A DNA stretch of 64,000 bases from Nocardioides speluncae (GCF_003121585.1 NZ_QEOO01000042.1:124001-188000); one strand, 5' to 3'. Positions 43,688 through 53,690 are shown, numbered from the stretch's first letter. The notes: a model not told the origin generated them from the letters alone. Numbers and translations: made by a program.

Positions 43688-43990
43688 TCAAACCAGATGA
43701 ACGACGACGCCGACGCCGCCGAACTCCCGGATCGCGGCCTCGTCCGCCTCGGCAACGGCATCCGCCCCCATCACCACGACCGCCTCCAGCCCGCCCGACC
43801 CCGACGAAATCGCCATCGCGATACACACCTGCACCGCCGACAGCTGCAGGGACGGCAGCGAGACGGTGGCGCCGGCGTACGTCCGGCCGTCGGTGTCGCG
43901 GACGGCGGCGCCCTCGGCGGCGCGGGTGCGGGCGCGGGTGGCGCGGGCGAGGGTGACCAGCTTGGCGTCCTCGGCGGAGAGGTCAGGCAT
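43688..43990 (-). CDS. cdd: Cytidine deaminase-like protein (short form)
   Basis: This has 100 residues from the ATG at 43990; a GTG at 43996 would add two. The sequence AVRDTDGRTYAGATVSLPSLQLSAVQVCIAMAISSG resembles the core of cytidine deaminases. The usual zinc motif H/C-A-E and P-C-x-x-C is not conserved: the expected Ala-Glu is replaced by VQVC, and no PCxxC follows. It may be a non-catalytic relative. In related genomes this gene sits between corC and era, which fits its place in this region. Confidence 0.65.
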   Translation of the reverse strand: MPDLSAEDAKLVTLARATRARTRAAEGAAVRDTDGRTYAGATVSLPSLQLSAVQVCIAMAISSGSGGLEAVVVMGADAVAEADEAAIREFGGVGVVVHLV

Positions 43991-43999
43991 AGCCACAGG

Positions 44000-44647
44000 C
44001 TAGAGGGACTGCAGGTAGGCCAAGACAGCCGCCACCCGCCGGTGGGCATCGCCGTCCGGCGGCAGGTCGAGCTTCATGAAGAGGTTGCCGATGTGCTTCT
44101 CCACGGCCGCGGTGGTTACCACCAGCCGGGCCGCGATCGCCGCGTTGGTCAGCCCCTCGGCCATCAGCGACAGCACCTCCAGCTCGCGCGGGGTGAGCCG
44201 GTCGACCACCCGCACCACGCCGCGGGCGCCGAGCAGCTCGCGCATCACCTCCGGGTCCACCACCACTCCCCCGGCCGCCACCCGGTCGACCGCGGCGAGG
44301 AACTCGGCCACGTCGACCACGCGGTCCTTCAGCAGGTAGCCGACGCCACCCGGCGCGGTCGCGAGCAGCTCGGTCGCCGAGGCCACCTCGATATGCGCGG
44401 AGATCACCAGCACCGGGATCGGCTCCGGCAGCCGCTGCAGCGCCAAGGCCGCGCGCAGCCCTTCGTCGGTATGGGTCGGCGGCATCCGGACGTCGGTGAC
44501 GACCAGGTCGTACGACGCAGGCGGGGCGCACCGCTCCTCGAGCGCGGTGCCGTCCTCGACCCAGTCCACCTCGTGTCCGGCGGAGCTCAGGATCTCGACC
44601 ACGCCGACCCGGGTGAAGGTCGAGTCCTCCGCCAGCAGAACCTTCAT
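44000..44647 (-). CDS. NarL/LuxR-type response regulator
   Basis: This has 215 residues. The receiver domain has acidic ED at 8-9, the phospho-acceptor Asp in YDLVVTDVRMPP, and Lys in YLLKDRV. The output domain is a LuxR HTH (LTPRELEVLSLMAEGLTNAAIAARL). It overlaps the kinase gene by ATGA. The pair is divergent from a MacB/FtsX exporter; a palindrome in the shared promoter is its likely target. It probably activates the exporter on sensing an envelope or antimicrobial signal. Confidence 0.93.
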   Translation of the reverse strand: MKVLLAEDSTFTRVGVVEILSSAGHEVDWVEDGTALEERCAPPASYDLVVTDVRMPPTHTDEGLRAALALQRLPEPIPVLVISAHIEVASATELLATAPGGVGYLLKDRVVDVAEFLAAVDRVAAGGVVVDPEVMRELLGARGVVRVVDRLTPRELEVLSLMAEGLTNAAIAARLVVTTAAVEKHIGNLFMKLDLPPDGDAHRRVAAVLAYLQSL

Positions 44648-45900
44648 AGGGGCACCTCGATCCGGGCGACGGTCGGGCCACCGTCGGGGCTGTCGACGGC
44701 GAACACGCCGTCGTGCACCGCGAGCCGGTCGGCGATGCCCACGATGCCAGAGCCGGCGCCGGTCGCGGCCGCGCCACCCACGCCGTCGTCGCGCACCTCC
44801 GCCACCAGCGCGCTCCCGATCACCCCGATCCGGACGTCGACGGTGGTCGCCTGCGCGTGCTTCTCCGCGTTCCCGAGGAGCTCGCACAGCGCGAAGTAGA
44901 CCGACCGCTCGAGCGCCGGGTCGAGCCGGTCGGGTACGGCCGCGTCGACCCGGACCGCGAGCACCGACCGGCGCCCCACCCGCTCGATCGCGTCGGGCAG
45001 GCCGCGGTCGCGCAGCACCGGCGGGTCCAGCTCGTGCACCGTCTCGCGCAGCGCCGCCAGCGCGTCGCTCACCTGCTCGGCAGCGGTATCCAGCCGAGCA
45101 CTGCCCCCGGCCTCGTGCCGGGCCAGGCCAATCGTCGCCGCGAGCGCGACCAACTGCTGTTGTACGCCGTCGTGGAGGTCGCGCTCGATCCGGCGCCGCT
45201 CGGCGTCGAAGGCCCGCGCCAGCCGGGCGCGGGAGTCCTGGGCGGCGGCCAGCGCCTGCTGCGCCTCGTGCTCGCTGGCGCCCAGCAGCAGCCGGGCCAG
45301 CGCGGCCCGCGCCGCGGCGTACACCACGATCAGCGGGAGTACGACGAGCAGTGCGGCCAGTCCGCCCGCGGCGGCCGGCCAGGCCTCGGCAGGGGTGTCG
45401 ACGACATTGCCGTAGAGGTCGACCTGGTCGTCCAGCACCAGCACGACCAGTGGTGCCGACAGCAGGGCCGCGACCGACGACAGCAGTGCGCCCGGCAGCA
45501 GCAGGTCGGCGATGGCCAGCGGTCCGGCCATCAGCAGCGCATAGCCGAGCTCACGCCAGGTGGCGGGCTCGCGGCGGCGTACCGCCAGCCACGACCGCAG
45601 CCCCGGCTCGTTGACCGGAAGGTGGGGGTCGGCCGGCTCCGGAAGGCCCATCAGCCGCAGCCGGCGGCGTTCGACCTGGCCGATCGGGATCCCGCTGAAC
45701 GCGACGCCGACCAGCAGCACCGCGCCCACGCCGACCGGCAGCGTCAGCACGCCGAGCCCGACCGCGGAGACGAGCAGGATCAGCAGCGCGAAGCCGAGTA
45801 CGACGCCGCTGAGCAGGTAGCCGAGCGCGCGCCACGGCCACGCCGTCAGCAGCAACCGGTGCGGACGGGACAGCGCTCGCCACACCTCGGACCCGTCCAC
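44644..45900 (-). CDS. Sensor histidine kinase (HisKA_3 type)
   Basis: This has 418 residues from the GTG at 45900. Membrane helices lie at about 25-70 and 120-205, with a putative sensor region in between. The dimerisation motif is AERRRIERDLHDGVQQQLVALA with the phospho-accepting His in DLHDGVQQ. The ATPase has LCELLGNAEKHA and VRDDGVGGA. It partners the NarL-type regulator it overlaps. TAGCGT seven bases before GTG suggests a leaderless promoter within the 110-bp spacer shared with the exporter. Confidence 0.92.
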   Translation of the reverse strand: MDGSEVWRALSRPHRLLLTAWPWRALGYLLSGVVLGFALLILLVSAVGLGVLTLPVGVGAVLLVGVAFSGIPIGQVERRRLRLMGLPEPADPHLPVNEPGLRSWLAVRRREPATWRELGYALLMAGPLAIADLLLPGALLSSVAALLSAPLVVLVLDDQVDLYGNVVDTPAEAWPAAAGGLAALLVVLPLIVVYAAARAALARLLLGASEHEAQQALAAAQDSRARLARAFDAERRRIERDLHDGVQQQLVALAATIGLARHEAGGSARLDTAAEQVSDALAALRETVHELDPPVLRDRGLPDAIERVGRRSVLAVRVDAAVPDRLDPALERSVYFALCELLGNAEKHAQATTVDVRIGVIGSALVAEVRDDGVGGAAATGAGSGIVGIADRLAVHDGVFAVDSPDGGPTVARIEVPL

Positions 45901-45935
45901 GCTGGCAACGCTAGTGGGCTCCCCGGGTCGAGGTC

Positions 45936-45953
45936 GGTAGGGCCTGCCCTACC
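45936..45953. promoter_or_regulatory. Palindrome in the kinase/exporter divergent promoter
   Basis: GGTAGGGC and GCCCTACC flank CT, a perfect 8-bp arm palindrome about 35 bp before the kinase GTG and 58 bp before the exporter ATG. It is the best candidate binding site for the adjacent response regulator. Confidence 0.55.
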
Positions 45954-46010
45954 TTCGATCCGGCAGCCCGCACCAGCGACCGCAGGCGCGATAACGGATG
46001 GACTTGAGCC

Positions 46011-46769
46011 ATGAAGTCCAACCAGCCCTCCGAGGACGCCGTCCAGCTATGGCGCGCGACCCGAACCTACGGCCGCCGGGTCACCGCGCTCGACGACGTC
46101 ACCCTCGGCTTCCGGGCCGGCTCCTTCACCGCGGTGATGGGCCCGTCCGGCTCCGGCAAGTCCACGCTGCTGCAGTGCGCTGCCGGCCTGGACCGGCTCA
46201 CCAAGGGCCAGGCGTTCGTCGGCGGCGTCGACGTCACCCGGCTGCGCGAGAAGCAGCTGACCCGGCTCCGCCGCGAGCGGCTCGGGTTCGTCTTCCAGGC
46301 GTTCAACCTGCTGCCTGCCCTGACCGCCAAGCAGAACGTGGCGCTGCCGCTCCGCCTCGCCGGCGAGCGCAGTGACGTCCGGGCGCGTGCCCGGGCCGCG
46401 CTGGCCGCGGTCGGCCTCGCCGACCGCAGCGGCCACCTCCCCGGCCAGCTCTCGGGCGGCCAGCAGCAGCGGGTGGCGATCGCCCGCGCCCTGGTCACCC
46501 GGCCGGAGGTGGTCTTCGCCGACGAGCCGACCGGCGCGCTGGACACCAACACCGCCCGCGACATCCTCAGCCTGCTCCGCTCGGTCTCCCAGGACCACGG
46601 CCAGACGATCATCATGGTCACCCACGACCCTGTGGCTGCGTCGTACGCCGACCGTGCGTTGTTCCTGGCCAACGGGCGGGTCCGCGATGAGCTGCTCGCG
46701 CCGGCCGCCGCCGAGGTGGCCGCGAGGATGACCGACATCGAGCTCGAGACGGCGGGAGTCGGGCGATGA
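46011..46769 (+). CDS. ABC transporter ATP-binding protein (MacB/LolD-like)
   Basis: This is the 252-residue ATPase. Walker A is GPSGSGKST, the signature LSGGQQQRV, Walker B VVFADEPTGALD, and the switch is MVTHDPV. FVFQAFNLLPALTAKQNV is the MacB/BceA-type Q-loop region. It pairs with the large FtsX permease it overlaps by 4 bp (ATGA). The system probably extrudes or removes a peptide or antibiotic from the envelope; the partner two-component system lies divergently upstream. Confidence 0.93.
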   Translation: MKSNQPSEDAVQLWRATRTYGRRVTALDDVTLGFRAGSFTAVMGPSGSGKSTLLQCAAGLDRLTKGQAFVGGVDVTRLREKQLTRLRRERLGFVFQAFNLLPALTAKQNVALPLRLAGERSDVRARARAALAAVGLADRSGHLPGQLSGGQQQRVAIARALVTRPEVVFADEPTGALDTNTARDILSLLRSVSQDHGQTIIMVTHDPVAASYADRALFLANGRVRDELLAPAAAEVAARMTDIELETAGVGR

Positions 46770-49297
46770 CGAACCTGGCGCTGCTGCCGACGGCCATCCG
46801 CGGGCTGCGGCTGCGGCCGATGACCCTGGTCGGGCCGCTGGTGGCGGTCGGGCTCGCGGTGGCCGCGTTCGTGGTCGCGATCTCGGTCGTGGTCGCGGCG
46901 AGCGAGGGCAAGAGCGACGAGCCGCTGCGCTACCGCGCCGCCGACGTGGTGGTCGCCGTAGAGCCGACCCTGCGCATCCCGCTGCCTGAGGGCAGCTACA
47001 CCGACTTCACGCCACCGGACCCGGTCGGGCTCGGCGAGGACGCGGTACGCCGGCTGGCCGACGTCGCCGGAGTCGACAGTGCGATTGCCGACTACGCATC
47101 GCCCGGCGCCCTGCTGTCCGGCGGCCGTCCGGTCGCGAAGGACGAGGACACGGTCTTCCGCGGCTGGAGCAGCCGGCTGCTGGCCGGCACCGAGCTGATC
47201 TCGGGCCGGCCGCCGGGTGCCGGCGAGGTCGCCGTACCGACCGGCCGCGGTGTGGGCGTCGGTGACCGCGTCCAGCTGCTCACGCCCGCCGGCCGGCAGA
47301 CGGTGACCGTCTCGGCGCTGGTCGAGGACCCGGGTGCGGAGCGAGAGCTCGGCGTCCTGGTCGACGACGACACCGCCGCCGAGCTGGCCGGCCACCGGGC
47401 CGCGGCAGTCGGACTCTTCGGTGGCGCGGATCCCGACGACCTCCAGGCAGCGGTCAAGCGCGAGTTCAAGGCGCCTGCCGGCTTCAAGGACCGGGTCCAG
47501 GTGCTTACGGGCGACGACCGTGCCCGGGCCGAGGTCGACCGGCGGGCGGTCGTGCTGGCCGACACTGTGGCGGTGGCCGGTGTGGTGATGGCGGTGTCAG
47601 GCTTCGTGGCGCTCTTCACCACCGCCAACACCTTCGCGCTCGGCGTGACCCGGCGCCGGGGTGAGTTCGCGGTACTCCGGCTGGTCGGCGCCACCCGGCG
47701 CCAGCTCAGGCTGAGCGTGCTGGTGGAGGCGCTGTTCGTCGCCGTCGCCGGTGGCCTGCTCGGGCTGCTGGTCGGGCCGCCGCTGACCGGGCCGTTCGTG
47801 CGGCTCCTGGTCGACAACGAGCTGGCGCCGAAGGACTTCACGGCGCCGCCGTCGCCGCTCGCGCTGACGATCGCGGCTGGTGCGGCGGGCGCGGTCGCGC
47901 TGCTAGCGGCGTACGGCGGCTCCCGCCGCGCCTCGAAGATCCGTCCGGTCGAGGCGGTGGCCGAAGCCGGTGCCGACGTACGGCGCCCGGGCGTGCTCCG
48001 GCTGGCGTTCGGCGTGCTCTGCATCGGCTCGGCGGTGGTGATCTCGCTGATACTGCCGACCGGCCTGGAGGTCGTGCTCGCCGGTGCGGTGATGCTCAGC
48101 TGGCTGGTGCTGATCGGCCTCGCCGCCATCGGGCCGGTGATCGTGCCCCGGGTGGCCAGCGGCCTGCTCCGGCTCCGGGCGTGGGAGCTCCCGCGGGCCT
48201 CGTCCCGCCGGGCCGTCCGGCGTACCGCCGCCACCGCGATGCCGATCGCAATCACCGTCGGCCTCTGCGCGACCATGCTCGGCCTGACCGATGTCGCCGT
48301 CGCCGCCAGCAACAAGGAGTCCGCCGATGCGATCACCGCCGACCAGGTGGTGGTGCCCGGACCGTCCGGTCTGCTCGACCGCGAGGTCGCGACCGCGTTC
48401 GCCGGCATCGACGGCGTCCGGGCGGCGATGCCGCTGCGCACCAGCGAGATCGTCGCCGGCTCCGAGGTGGACTCCTTCGAGCGGGCGGCCTGGCTGGTCG
48501 ACCCGGCCACGCTGACCGAGGTCACCGCGCTTCCGGTTGGGGCCGGCAGCCTCTCCCAACTCCAGCCAGGTACCATCGCGCTGTCCACCGGTCTCGCCGG
48601 CGCGATGGGCGACCTCGACGTCGGTGACACCGCCAAGTTCCGTGGCCCCGACGGTCGGCCGACAACCGCCAAGGTGGCCGCGCTGCTCGACCTGCCGATG
48701 CTCTCGGTTGAGGCGGTGCTCCCCTACCCGGCCGCCGAGGTCACCCCGTACGCCGACCGCGTGCTCGTCTCCTACGACGAGGACCTCGACGCGGCCGCCC
48801 GAGATCGGGCCGCCGCTGCGGTCGCAGAGGAGGCGGAGGCGATCGGCGCCGAGGCGGCGCCGGCAGCCGAGCTGAGCTCGGCCCAGGCCGAGGCACAGGC
48901 CGGCTCGAACAAGCTGGTGATCCGGATCATCCTGGCCATCGCGGTCCTGCTCGGCGCGGTCTCGCTGGTCAACTCGGTGCTGATGTCGGTCGAGGACCGG
49001 CGCCGCGAGGCGGCGGTGCTGCGTCTGGTCGGCGCCGACCGGGCACAGGTCCGCAACTGGCTGCTCACCGAGTGCGCGGGCGTGGTGCTCGCCGGACTAC
49101 TGCTCGGGCTGGCGGTGTACGCCGTGATCGCCGTGCCGATGGTCCTCAACCAGCCCGCCCTCGGCCGCCTCCCCGCACCACCGGTCACCGACGTCTGGGT
49201 GGTCGGCGGCGCCCTCACCGCCATCGCCTTCGCGAGCACAGCACTTGCCGCCGCCGCCCTGGGAAGGGTCGCGCCCTCCGCAGCCCAGGAGCGCTAG
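46766..49297 (+). CDS. FtsX-family ABC transporter permease
   Basis: This has 843 residues with about ten membrane helices in two FtsX-like units. One N-terminal helix is followed by a large extracellular domain (about 45-265), then a cluster with FALGVTRRRGEFAVLRLVGATRRQLR, the FtsX coupling motif. A second large extracellular domain follows, then a C-terminal cluster with EDRRREAAVLRLVGADRAQVR. This two-unit layout is typical of actinobacterial antibiotic-linked exporters. Its stop is followed by a 34-bp hairpin. Confidence 0.92.
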   Translation: MTNLALLPTAIRGLRLRPMTLVGPLVAVGLAVAAFVVAISVVVAASEGKSDEPLRYRAADVVVAVEPTLRIPLPEGSYTDFTPPDPVGLGEDAVRRLADVAGVDSAIADYASPGALLSGGRPVAKDEDTVFRGWSSRLLAGTELISGRPPGAGEVAVPTGRGVGVGDRVQLLTPAGRQTVTVSALVEDPGAERELGVLVDDDTAAELAGHRAAAVGLFGGADPDDLQAAVKREFKAPAGFKDRVQVLTGDDRARAEVDRRAVVLADTVAVAGVVMAVSGFVALFTTANTFALGVTRRRGEFAVLRLVGATRRQLRLSVLVEALFVAVAGGLLGLLVGPPLTGPFVRLLVDNELAPKDFTAPPSPLALTIAAGAAGAVALLAAYGGSRRASKIRPVEAVAEAGADVRRPGVLRLAFGVLCIGSAVVISLILPTGLEVVLAGAVMLSWLVLIGLAAIGPVIVPRVASGLLRLRAWELPRASSRRAVRRTAATAMPIAITVGLCATMLGLTDVAVAASNKESADAITADQVVVPGPSGLLDREVATAFAGIDGVRAAMPLRTSEIVAGSEVDSFERAAWLVDPATLTEVTALPVGAGSLSQLQPGTIALSTGLAGAMGDLDVGDTAKFRGPDGRPTTAKVAALLDLPMLSVEAVLPYPAAEVTPYADRVLVSYDEDLDAAARDRAAAAVAEEAEAIGAEAAPAAELSSAQAEAQAGSNKLVIRIILAIAVLLGAVSLVNSVLMSVEDRRREAAVLRLVGADRAQVRNWLLTECAGVVLAGLLLGLAVYAVIAVPMVLNQPALGRLPAPPVTDVWVVGGALTAIAFASTALAAAALGRVAPSAAQER

Positions 49298-49305
49298 CCA
49301 CCCGT

Positions 49306-49453
49306 GCGCGGTCGGCTCGGCCTCGGACGCCTGCGGGCGGCGTCCAGCGGCTTGGCCGCGGCGCGCGCCAACGGAGCGCAACCAAAGGCGGCGGCCAAGC
49401 GCGCGACGCGCCGCCGCAGCGCCCGCAGGCGTCCGAGGTCGGGCCGACCGCGC
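49306..49453. repeat. Long hairpin (34-bp uninterrupted stem) between convergent genes
   Basis: 49306-49339 pairs with 49420-49453 with no mismatch; two pairs are G-T on the + strand. Inner stems 49340-49344/49405-49409 and 49351-49359/49391-49399 continue it, leaving a loop of about 31 nt. It lies between the exporter (+) and corC (-), where it can terminate both. Confidence 0.85.
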
Positions 49454-49464
49454 CCCCGAACGTC

Positions 49465-50757
49465 TCAGCCGGTCTCGGAGATCTCCGACGGACGGTCGAG
49501 GCGGGTGATCAGCACCGTGTCGATCCGGTTGCGACGGCCGGAGACGCCCTCGGCCTCGAACCGGAGCCCGTTCACCTCGACGGTCGAGCCCGGGATCGGC
49601 ACCCAGCCGAGGTGCTTGGCCATCAGCCCACCGATGCTGTCGACCTCCTCGTCCTCGACGGCCACGCCGACGGCCTCGTCGAGGTCGTCGACCGGGAACC
49701 GCGACGAGACCCGGGTCTGGCCGCTCGGCAGGTGCTGGACCTCGATCTCCTCGGTGTCGTACTCGTCGGTGATCTCGCCGACGATCTCCTCCAGGATGTC
49801 CTCGATGGTGACCAGACCGGAGGTGCCGCCGTACTCGTCGACGACCACCGCGATGTGCTGGCGGCGGGCCTGCATCTCCTTCAGCAGCTCGTCGACCGGC
49901 TTGGAGTCCGGCACGAAGTGCGCCGACCGCAGCACCGAGTCGATCCGCTCGGAGGTCTCTGCCTCGGCGTCCTCGAAGTCGCGCCGTGCGACGTCCTTGA
50001 GGTAGGCGAAGCCGACGATGTCGTCGAGGTTCTCGCCGATCACGGGGACCCGGCTGAAGCCGCTGCGCAGGAACAGCGAGCGGGCCTGGCGCAGCGTCTT
50101 GTGCCGCTCGATGAACACGATGTCGGTGCGCGGCACCATCACCTCGCGGGCGATGGTGTCGCCGAGCTCGAAGACCGAGTGGATCATCTTCCGCTCGCCG
50201 GACTCGATCACCGCCGACGCCTCGGCGAGGTCGACCAGCTCACGCAGCTCGGTCTCGGTCGCGAACGGGCCCTCGCGGAAGCCCTTGCCGGGCGTGATCG
50301 CGTTGCCGAGCAGGATCAGCAGCCGCGGCAGCGGTCCCAGCACCCGGGTGGCCAGCACCATCGGCAGCGCCGAGACGAGCGCGATCCGCTCGTTGTGCTG
50401 GCGGCCGAGGGTGCGCGGACCGACGCCGATAACGGCGAACGAGACCACCAGCATCACGCCGATCGAGGTGAGTACGGCGGGCCACCAGGCGCCGTCGTAC
50501 CCGTCGTGGAGCTGCAGAGTGACCAGCACGATCGCCGACACCTCGCAGAACATTCGCAGCAGCAGCGCGGTGTTGAGGTAGCGCGGCGGGTCGTCGAGGA
50601 TCGTGAGCAGCCAGCGGGTGCCCGCCCGGCCCTCGGCGGCGATCTCCTCGGCCCGGGCGCGCGAGAACGACGAGAGCGCCGCGTCGGCCGCCGAGAACAC
50701 CCCGGCGAGGACGACGAGCGCCGCCGCGGTGACCAGCAGCGTGAGGTCGCCGGTCAT
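49465..50757 (-). CDS. corC: CorC/HlyC-type transporter (CNNM/CBS domain protein)
   Basis: This has 430 residues from the ATG at 50757. The DUF21 membrane domain (about 1-150) has three to four helices. Two CBS domains follow ([20 protein letters not shown] and [26 protein letters not shown]). The C-terminal transporter-associated CorC_HlyC domain contains [19 protein letters not shown]. It is predicted to take part in divalent-cation efflux or homeostasis. It overlaps ybeY by ATGA in the conserved phoH-ybeY-corC operon. Confidence 0.92.
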   Translation of the reverse strand: MTGDLTLLVTAAALVVLAGVFSAADAALSSFSRARAEEIAAEGRAGTRWLLTILDDPPRYLNTALLLRMFCEVSAIVLVTLQLHDGYDGAWWPAVLTSIGVMLVVSFAVIGVGPRTLGRQHNERIALVSALPMVLATRVLGPLPRLLILLGNAITPGKGFREGPFATETELRELVDLAEASAVIESGERKMIHSVFELGDTIAREVMVPRTDIVFIERHKTLRQARSLFLRSGFSRVPVIGENLDDIVGFAYLKDVARRDFEDAEAETSERIDSVLRSAHFVPDSKPVDELLKEMQARRQHIAVVVDEYGGTSGLVTIEDILEEIVGEITDEYDTEEIEVQHLPSGQTRVSSRFPVDDLDEAVGVAVEDEEVDSIGGLMAKHLGWVPIPGSTVEVNGLRFEAEGVSGRRNRIDTVLITRLDRPSEISETG

Positions 50758-51226
50758 CGCAGGTCGGTTGCGGCGGCGGACTCTGCGGCCGCCCAGGCCG
50801 CCAGCAGGTCGCCTTGCAGACCGAACATCACCTTGTGCTCCTCGGGCTCGGCGTGGTCGTAGCCCAGCAGGTGCAGGATGCCGTGGACGGTGAGCAGCTC
50901 CAGCTCGGCCTCGGTCCCGTGGCCGGCGGTCGCGCCCTGCCGTTCGGCGACGTCCGGGCAGAGCACCAGGTCGCCGAGCACGCCCTCCTCGGGCTCCTCG
51001 TTGACCAGGCCGGGCCGCAGCTCGTCCATCGGGAAGGCGAGCACGTCGGTCGGGCCCTCCTTCTCCATCCACTTCTCGTTGAGCTCGGCGATCGTCGGCT
51101 CGTCGACGGCCTTGATGCACAGCTCGGCCAGTGGGTGCACCCGCATCCGGTCCATCACGAACCGCGCCAGCGCGGCGAGCTGCTTCACGTCCAGGTCGTG
51201 GCCGGACTCATTGAGCACCTCGATGC

Positions 51227-51230
<4 letters not shown>
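50754..51230 (-). CDS. ybeY: Endoribonuclease YbeY (rRNA maturation factor)
   Basis: This zinc-dependent endoribonuclease acts in 16S rRNA 3'-end maturation and ribosome quality control. It has 158 residues from GTG. The catalytic motif is HGILHLLGYDH, giving three histidine zinc ligands. DVLAFPMDEL and LGDLVLCPDVA are the family's conserved strands. It overlaps both neighbours (phoH upstream and corC downstream) by 4 bp. Confidence 0.95.
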
Positions 51231-52243
<1,013 letters not shown>

Positions 52244-52378
52244 AAGGCCCGGCGTGCGGGCGTCCTCTCGGTCGGAATTGTCGCCCTCCATGCTACGCGA
52301 GTGGGCCACGCCCGTCGCCAGCGTTTTCCACAGGCTGCCCTCGAGCGGCAGCCGGATCGGAAGGTACGCCGGTACGCT

Positions 52379-52402
52379 GGGCCCACCCACCTGGGTGGGT
52401 CC
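52379..52402. promoter_or_regulatory. Palindrome upstream of a small membrane protein gene
   Basis: GGGCCCACCCA and TGGGTGGGTCC pair around CC (52379-52389 with 52392-52402) with one G-T. It lies 19 nt before the ATG at 52421, overlapping where a promoter or operator would be. The two-base centre suits a protein-binding palindrome better than an RNA hairpin. Confidence 0.4.
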
Positions 52403-52420
52403 TGCGAAGGGAGCGTCACC

Positions 52421-52678
52421 ATGGATGACCGTCGACTGGAACCCTCCGGCGACCCCGGCCACTCGTCGGTCAGCGATGTCTGGACGCCGCCCCGACTGCC
52501 CGCCGAGCACGAGCGGATGGGACTGAGCCGCAACACCGAGGAGGGTGCCCTCCTCGAGTTCGCGAACGCGCTCAACCCGTCCCGCCTCAGCCACCGGCTG
52601 GTCGCCTGGATCGCGCTGCTCGCGCTCGGCCTGCCTCTGCTGCTCTCGGTGATCAGCCTGCTCCGCGGCGACGCCTGA
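52421..52678 (+). CDS. Small membrane protein, C-terminally anchored
   Basis: This has 85 residues from the ATG at 52421, with GAAGGGAG upstream. The first 55 residues are hydrophilic (EPSGDPGHSSVSDVWTPPRL) and a single hydrophobic helix follows (LVAWIALLALGLPLLLSVIS). This gives a tail-anchored topology. The family is not recognised. It is divergent from phoH and converges with the HIT gene. Coding is supported by GC-rich third positions and the ribosome site. Confidence 0.6.
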   Translation: MDDRRLEPSGDPGHSSVSDVWTPPRLPAEHERMGLSRNTEEGALLEFANALNPSRLSHRLVAWIALLALGLPLLLSVISLLRGDA

Positions 52679-52690
52679 CGGGTTTGTCGC

Positions 52691-53050
52691 TCAGCCGGGC
52701 GGCCAGGTCAGCGGGCGGCCGCCGAGCAGGTGCAGGTGTGCGTGGAAGACGGTCTGGCCGGCGCCTGGTCCCGTGTTGAAGACCAGCCGGTAGCTGTCGC
52801 CAAACGCCTCCTTGTCGGCGACCGCGGCGGCGGCACCCACCAGCTCGGACATCGTGGTCGGCTCCCAGTGGGCGACCTCGGCGGCGTTGGCGTAGTGGCT
52901 GCGCGGCACGATCAGCACGTGCGTGGGCGCCTGCGGGTTGACGTCTCGGAAGGCGACCACGGTCTCTGTCGCGTGCACGATCTCGGCCGGGATCTCACCC
53001 GCCACGATCTTGCAGAACAGGCAGTCGGCGGACGGTTCGGGTGCGCTCAT
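52691..53050 (-). CDS. HIT-family nucleotide-binding protein (HinT-like)
   Basis: This 119-residue purine nucleoside phosphoramidase-like protein has the histidine triad HAHLHLLGG with H105, H107 and H109 near the C-terminus. CLFCKIVAGEIPAEIVHAT at the N-terminus is the zinc-binding HinT start. It is a stable member of the hrcA-dnaJ-rsmE-HIT-phoH gene order. TAGTGT six bases before ATG suggests a leaderless promoter, facing the second sigma cassette. Confidence 0.94.
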   Translation of the reverse strand: MSAPEPSADCLFCKIVAGEIPAEIVHATETVVAFRDVNPQAPTHVLIVPRSHYANAAEVAHWEPTTMSELVGAAAAVADKEAFGDSYRLVFNTGPGAGQTVFHAHLHLLGGRPLTWPPG

Positions 53051-53108
53051 GGCTCCACACTAGAAATCCGCCGAGCGGGTGTGTCAACCGGTGACCCGGG
53101 TCGCGCGT

Positions 53109-53134
53109 GGAACTACCGTGAGAAGTCCAACGTT
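53109..53134 (+). promoter_or_regulatory. ECF-type promoter of the second sigma cassette
   Basis: GGAACT (53109-53114), 16 bp, then CGTT (53131-53134) match the general ECF consensus GGAAC-N16-CGTT. It is 19 bases before the sigma factor's ATG at 53154, which fits autoregulation. Confidence 0.6.
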
Positions 53135-53153
53135 GCCGGCTCTGAGGATCGCG

Positions 53154-53690
53154 ATGGCACCCACCGCGCGTTCCGAGTGGGACGCCGACCTGCACGATCC
53201 CGACCGGGCGATCGAGCAGCTGTACGCCGCCCACTGGCGGCAGCTTGTCCGGCTCTCGGTGCTGCTGGTCCGCGATCTCGGCCAGGCCGAGGAGATCGTG
53301 CAGGACGTCTTCGTGGCCACTCACGGCCGCTGGCGCAAGCTACGCGATCACGACAAGGCGGTCGCCTACCTGCGCCAGGGTGTGGTCAACCGCTCCCGCT
53401 CCGCGCTCCGGCACCGGGGCGTGGTCGAGCGGCACCTGGCCAGCGCGGCACCACCTGACGACGAGCCGGGCGCCGACGAGCCGGTGCTGCAGGCGGCCCG
53501 GCGCCGCGCCGTACTCGATGCGCTGGCCGAGCTGCCGCAGCGCCAGCGCGAGGTGGTCGCGCTGCGCTACTACCTGGACCTCTCCGAGACCGAGATCGCC
53601 ACCGCCCTCGGCATCAGCCGGGGCTCGGTCAAGAGCCACGCCTCGCGTGGCCTGGCCGCCCTGCGACACCTGCTGGAGGAGCCGTCATGA
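53154..53690 (+). CDS. SigE-family RNA polymerase sigma factor
   Basis: This has 178 residues from the ATG at 53154 (GAGGATCG upstream). Region 2 is LYAAHWRQLVRLSVLLVRDL with QAEEIVQDVFVATHGRW; region 4 is LPQRQREVVALRYYLDLSETEIATAL with SRGSVKSHASRGLAAL. It belongs to the same ECF type as the cassette at 41 kb. It overlaps its partner gene by ATGA. The GGAACT-N16-CGTT site upstream suggests it drives its own transcription. Confidence 0.92.
   Translation: MAPTARSEWDADLHDPDRAIEQLYAAHWRQLVRLSVLLVRDLGQAEEIVQDVFVATHGRWRKLRDHDKAVAYLRQGVVNRSRSALRHRGVVERHLASAAPPDDEPGADEPVLQAARRRAVLDALAELPQRQREVVALRYYLDLSETEIATALGISRGSVKSHASRGLAALRHLLEEPS

Noticed and set aside
49072-50862. Plus-strand open frame of 596 codons across corC
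   Set aside because: Antisense to corC with low-complexity composition; corC is clearly supported by DUF21, CBS and CorC_HlyC motifs.
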